From Hormiphora californensis (lineage: Eukaryota > Ctenophora > Tentaculata > Cydippida > Pleurobrachiidae), in NCBI GenBank assembly GCA_020137815.1, contig CM035356.1, positions 4,412,856 through 4,476,855 of the forward strand: DNA of 64,000 nucleotides, given 5' to 3'. Shown here piece after piece: positions 39,489 through 64,000 of the stretch. Each line of letters starts with the position of its first letter. Position 1 is the first letter of the stretch. The notes below the pieces were generated by a model. It was not told the DNA's origin. It saw nothing but the letters and a program-made list of their open reading frames with translations, and made no database searches. A program made the position numbers and the translations under genes.

Positions 39489-40268
39489 CATTTATCGTAA
39501 ACTCGATCGAGGATGTACTAGGAGGGCACCTCCGGGGCATTGATCACCAGCCAACAAGTGTTGCTCTCAGTAGACTGAGTCTTCTCACGGATGGAGGATG
39601 GTTTCGGCGTAACTTTCCTTGCCCCCCCCCCCCCGTTTTCGCAAAGTTTGTTTCTGCGATATCTCTGGTTCCTGATAAAAAACTTCATTCCGGGTACATT
39701 GGAACGATGAATTTAAGACCTTTCCAATGCACTCGGGATGAAGTCGCTATCTCATCAGGTAGAAAACCGGAGTTAGAAACGTAAAAAATGTTAAAAAATT
39801 TAGAAAGCTAAGAAAAACGGAATAAATAAATTAATTCATGGTCTTGATAATTCTTCTTATCCTCTTCTTATTCACTTCACCGTTCACGTAACTAGCTCAG
39901 TACAGGCTAGGTTGGCGATGGCGATCTTCCTCCGATTTCCTCTTGCCACCACTGTCTCTTCAGTCCTTGTCACGCCCATGCTTCACCCTCCTCTCCCAGC
40001 ACCTCCCCCACTACCCGTACATTCAGGTTCCCACATCTGGCATCCCTACCACCCACATCACAGTCACTGTTCCCTCTACCCTCCATCTCTCCCTACCTCC
40101 CAGTACTATCCATCGCATTCTACGTCCCATGTATTCTTTATCCTCTACCCTACCTCCTTACCCTCCCTCCCCTAACCTCGCCACTGTTGTTCGTTCCCTC
40201 CTCCCCTCCACCATCTTAATCTATTTATTGTTACTTGGTTTATGAGTGTGTTTTTCATATATATCATA
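39489..40268. other. No gene recognised
   Basis: Unique sequence with a 14-nt C run near 39,626 and a C/T-rich stretch at 39,930-40,200 whose open frames look compositional. Confidence 0.6.
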
Positions 40269-40655
40269 GTGAACCATAATAAAGTTCAAGAGCCTCCAAG
40301 AGCGCCAAAGAGTGCACCCCATCGAAGAGAGACCACACCTGAGAGCGCACCACACCCAAAAGAGATCACATCCAAGAGCGCACCACCTCCAGAAGACACC
40401 ACTCCAAGAGCGCACCACATCCAAGAGAGCTCCCCATCCAGAAGATACCACATAACACGCAGGGGACACCACACGCAGAAGAGACCAGCACAGCGTTGTA
40501 CTTGCGTGTGTGATCTCTTCTGCGTGTGGTGTCCCCTGCGCCTGGTATCTTCTGGATGGGGAGCTCTCTTTGATGTGGTGCGCTCTTAGAGTGGTGTCTT
40601 CTGGAGGTGGTGCGCTCTTGGATGGGGTGCACTCTTGAACTTTATTATGGTTCAC
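40269..40655. mobile_element. 387-bp inverted-repeat element
   Basis: It starts GTGAACCATAATAAAGTTCA and ends with the exact reverse complement. The interior is built of AAGAGCGCACCACATCC-type direct repeats in the left half and their inverted copies in the right half. It is a foldback or MITE-like element without an open frame. Confidence 0.85.
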
Positions 40656-41449
40656 TTCGGGGATGGGTGACCCAAATACAAATACAATTATAATTTATAT
40701 CCCGCTTTTGGGCCTATGCATTGTTAGTGCTAGGAGGACGCCGCTTCAATCAGTCGATTGAAGCAACGCACCCACCACTAACAAGCCTTCTAAAGCGGCT
40801 GAAGCCCTGATTTATTTTAAAACTTGTCAAAACTTGTCATTGGCAAACGCTGCTGGCCCCCTTGGCAAACGTAGCTGGCCCCCGATAGCAGGGATAAGCA
40901 GCACTTTTCAACTGGCCCCGCAGCGCGGGATAAGGCAGTGCTTTTCAAAACTTGTCAAAACTCGACTTTAAAAGTTTGATTTTTGTTTTCAAATATTTTA
41001 AGTGAATGCGCGGCGTCGTTATGCAGCGTGGAATAGCCAATTTTGGCGTGTAACGTTTAAAAACCCGTTTGCAGACATCGCGAAGTTAACGCGCGCGCGA
41101 TAAGTAACTTTAAAATTCCCAAAAAGCTTTCTTCGAAATTTTAAAGTCGGATTTTTTGACACCCCGGTGTCGGATTGCTGTTTCCATAAGAAGATTTTTT
41201 GAAGTTGAACAAGAATTTTGTCGACAGAACAACCTTTAATTCAATCCCCTCATCTCGTGCGTCGTCAATTCTCCTCAACCCCAACCATCATGCTAGTGCT
41301 TACTGCTTGACCACCGACCGGGGGGAGGCGACCGAGAGTAACATCCGTGTTCCAGCCGACCAGGAGAGAAGCCCCTGCATCCCCTCCATTCTTTAATTCC
41401 TTTTTAATGCAATTTCTCTACTACTAGCAATGTAAGATACAGATTTGAA
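40656..41449. other. Upstream region of the USP24 gene
   Basis: No confident gene. It should contain the promoter and 5' UTR. A 65-codon open frame at 41,199-41,396 has no recognisable features and could be an upstream ORF or chance. Confidence 0.5.

Positions 41450-64000
<22,551 letters not shown>

Noticed and set aside
41199-41396. 65-codon open frame before USP24
   Set aside because: No signal peptide, domain or splice context. Kept only as a possible upstream ORF.

Overview
This is a window of animal nuclear DNA. It holds multi-exon genes with GT-AG introns, a metazoan gene set (CD36-family receptor, rhodopsin-class GPCR, the giant deubiquitinase USP24), a CR1/L2-type non-LTR retrotransposon, and very abundant micro- and minisatellites. 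The compact genes suggest an invertebrate. I cannot name the species, and nothing here is prokaryotic.

Layout. (1) 1-7,200: repeat-rich DNA with a possible terminal gene fragment on the plus strand (exon 3,358-3,484, a 38-bp array, last exon about 6,386). (2) 9,506-35,360, minus strand: a complete 12-exon CD36/SCARB/LIMP-2-type gene, 483 aa, with every intron phase consistent. Its 15.6-kb intron 10 holds a plus-strand GPCR gene (24,937-26,819) and a 9.6-kb foldback element that itself contains a 6-kb palindromic satellite element with an 8-bp target duplication and a pogo-like element. Its intron 2 holds a plus-strand gene for a small secreted protein (33,437-34,358). (3) 36,536-36,733: a small secreted peptide gene. 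(4) 37,830-40,655: a retrotransposon relic split by a foldback insertion, plus a short inverted-repeat element. (5) 41,450-64,000, plus strand: the first 22 exons (about 1,213 codons) of a USP24 orthologue. It runs off the window before the catalytic domain. Its intron 7 holds an apparently intact 1,051-aa retrotransposon ORF and a 1.6-kb near-perfect palindrome.

The most striking signal is shared by several unrelated genes: introns are filled with tandem arrays whose repeat unit IS a splice junction. Forty-four donor copies at an exact 31-bp period follow CD36 exon 4. About 60 acceptor copies precede USP24 exon 22. Thirty-eight copies of a 70-bp unit (branch-point-like sequence, pyrimidine tract, AG, and the first 48 nt of the exon) precede USP24 exon 8. 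Eleven donors and three acceptors sit at the two ends of USP24 intron 8. Acceptor arrays fill introns 5 and 6, and about 68 degenerate donors follow the exon at 3,358. Two-copy versions of donors or acceptors occur in the GPCR, CD36 and USP24 genes, as if arrays were caught at birth. In the 70-bp array the substitutions I can see in the exon-derived part (apart from its last codon) are synonymous. I have not seen this pattern described as a system, and it is the main candidate for something new.
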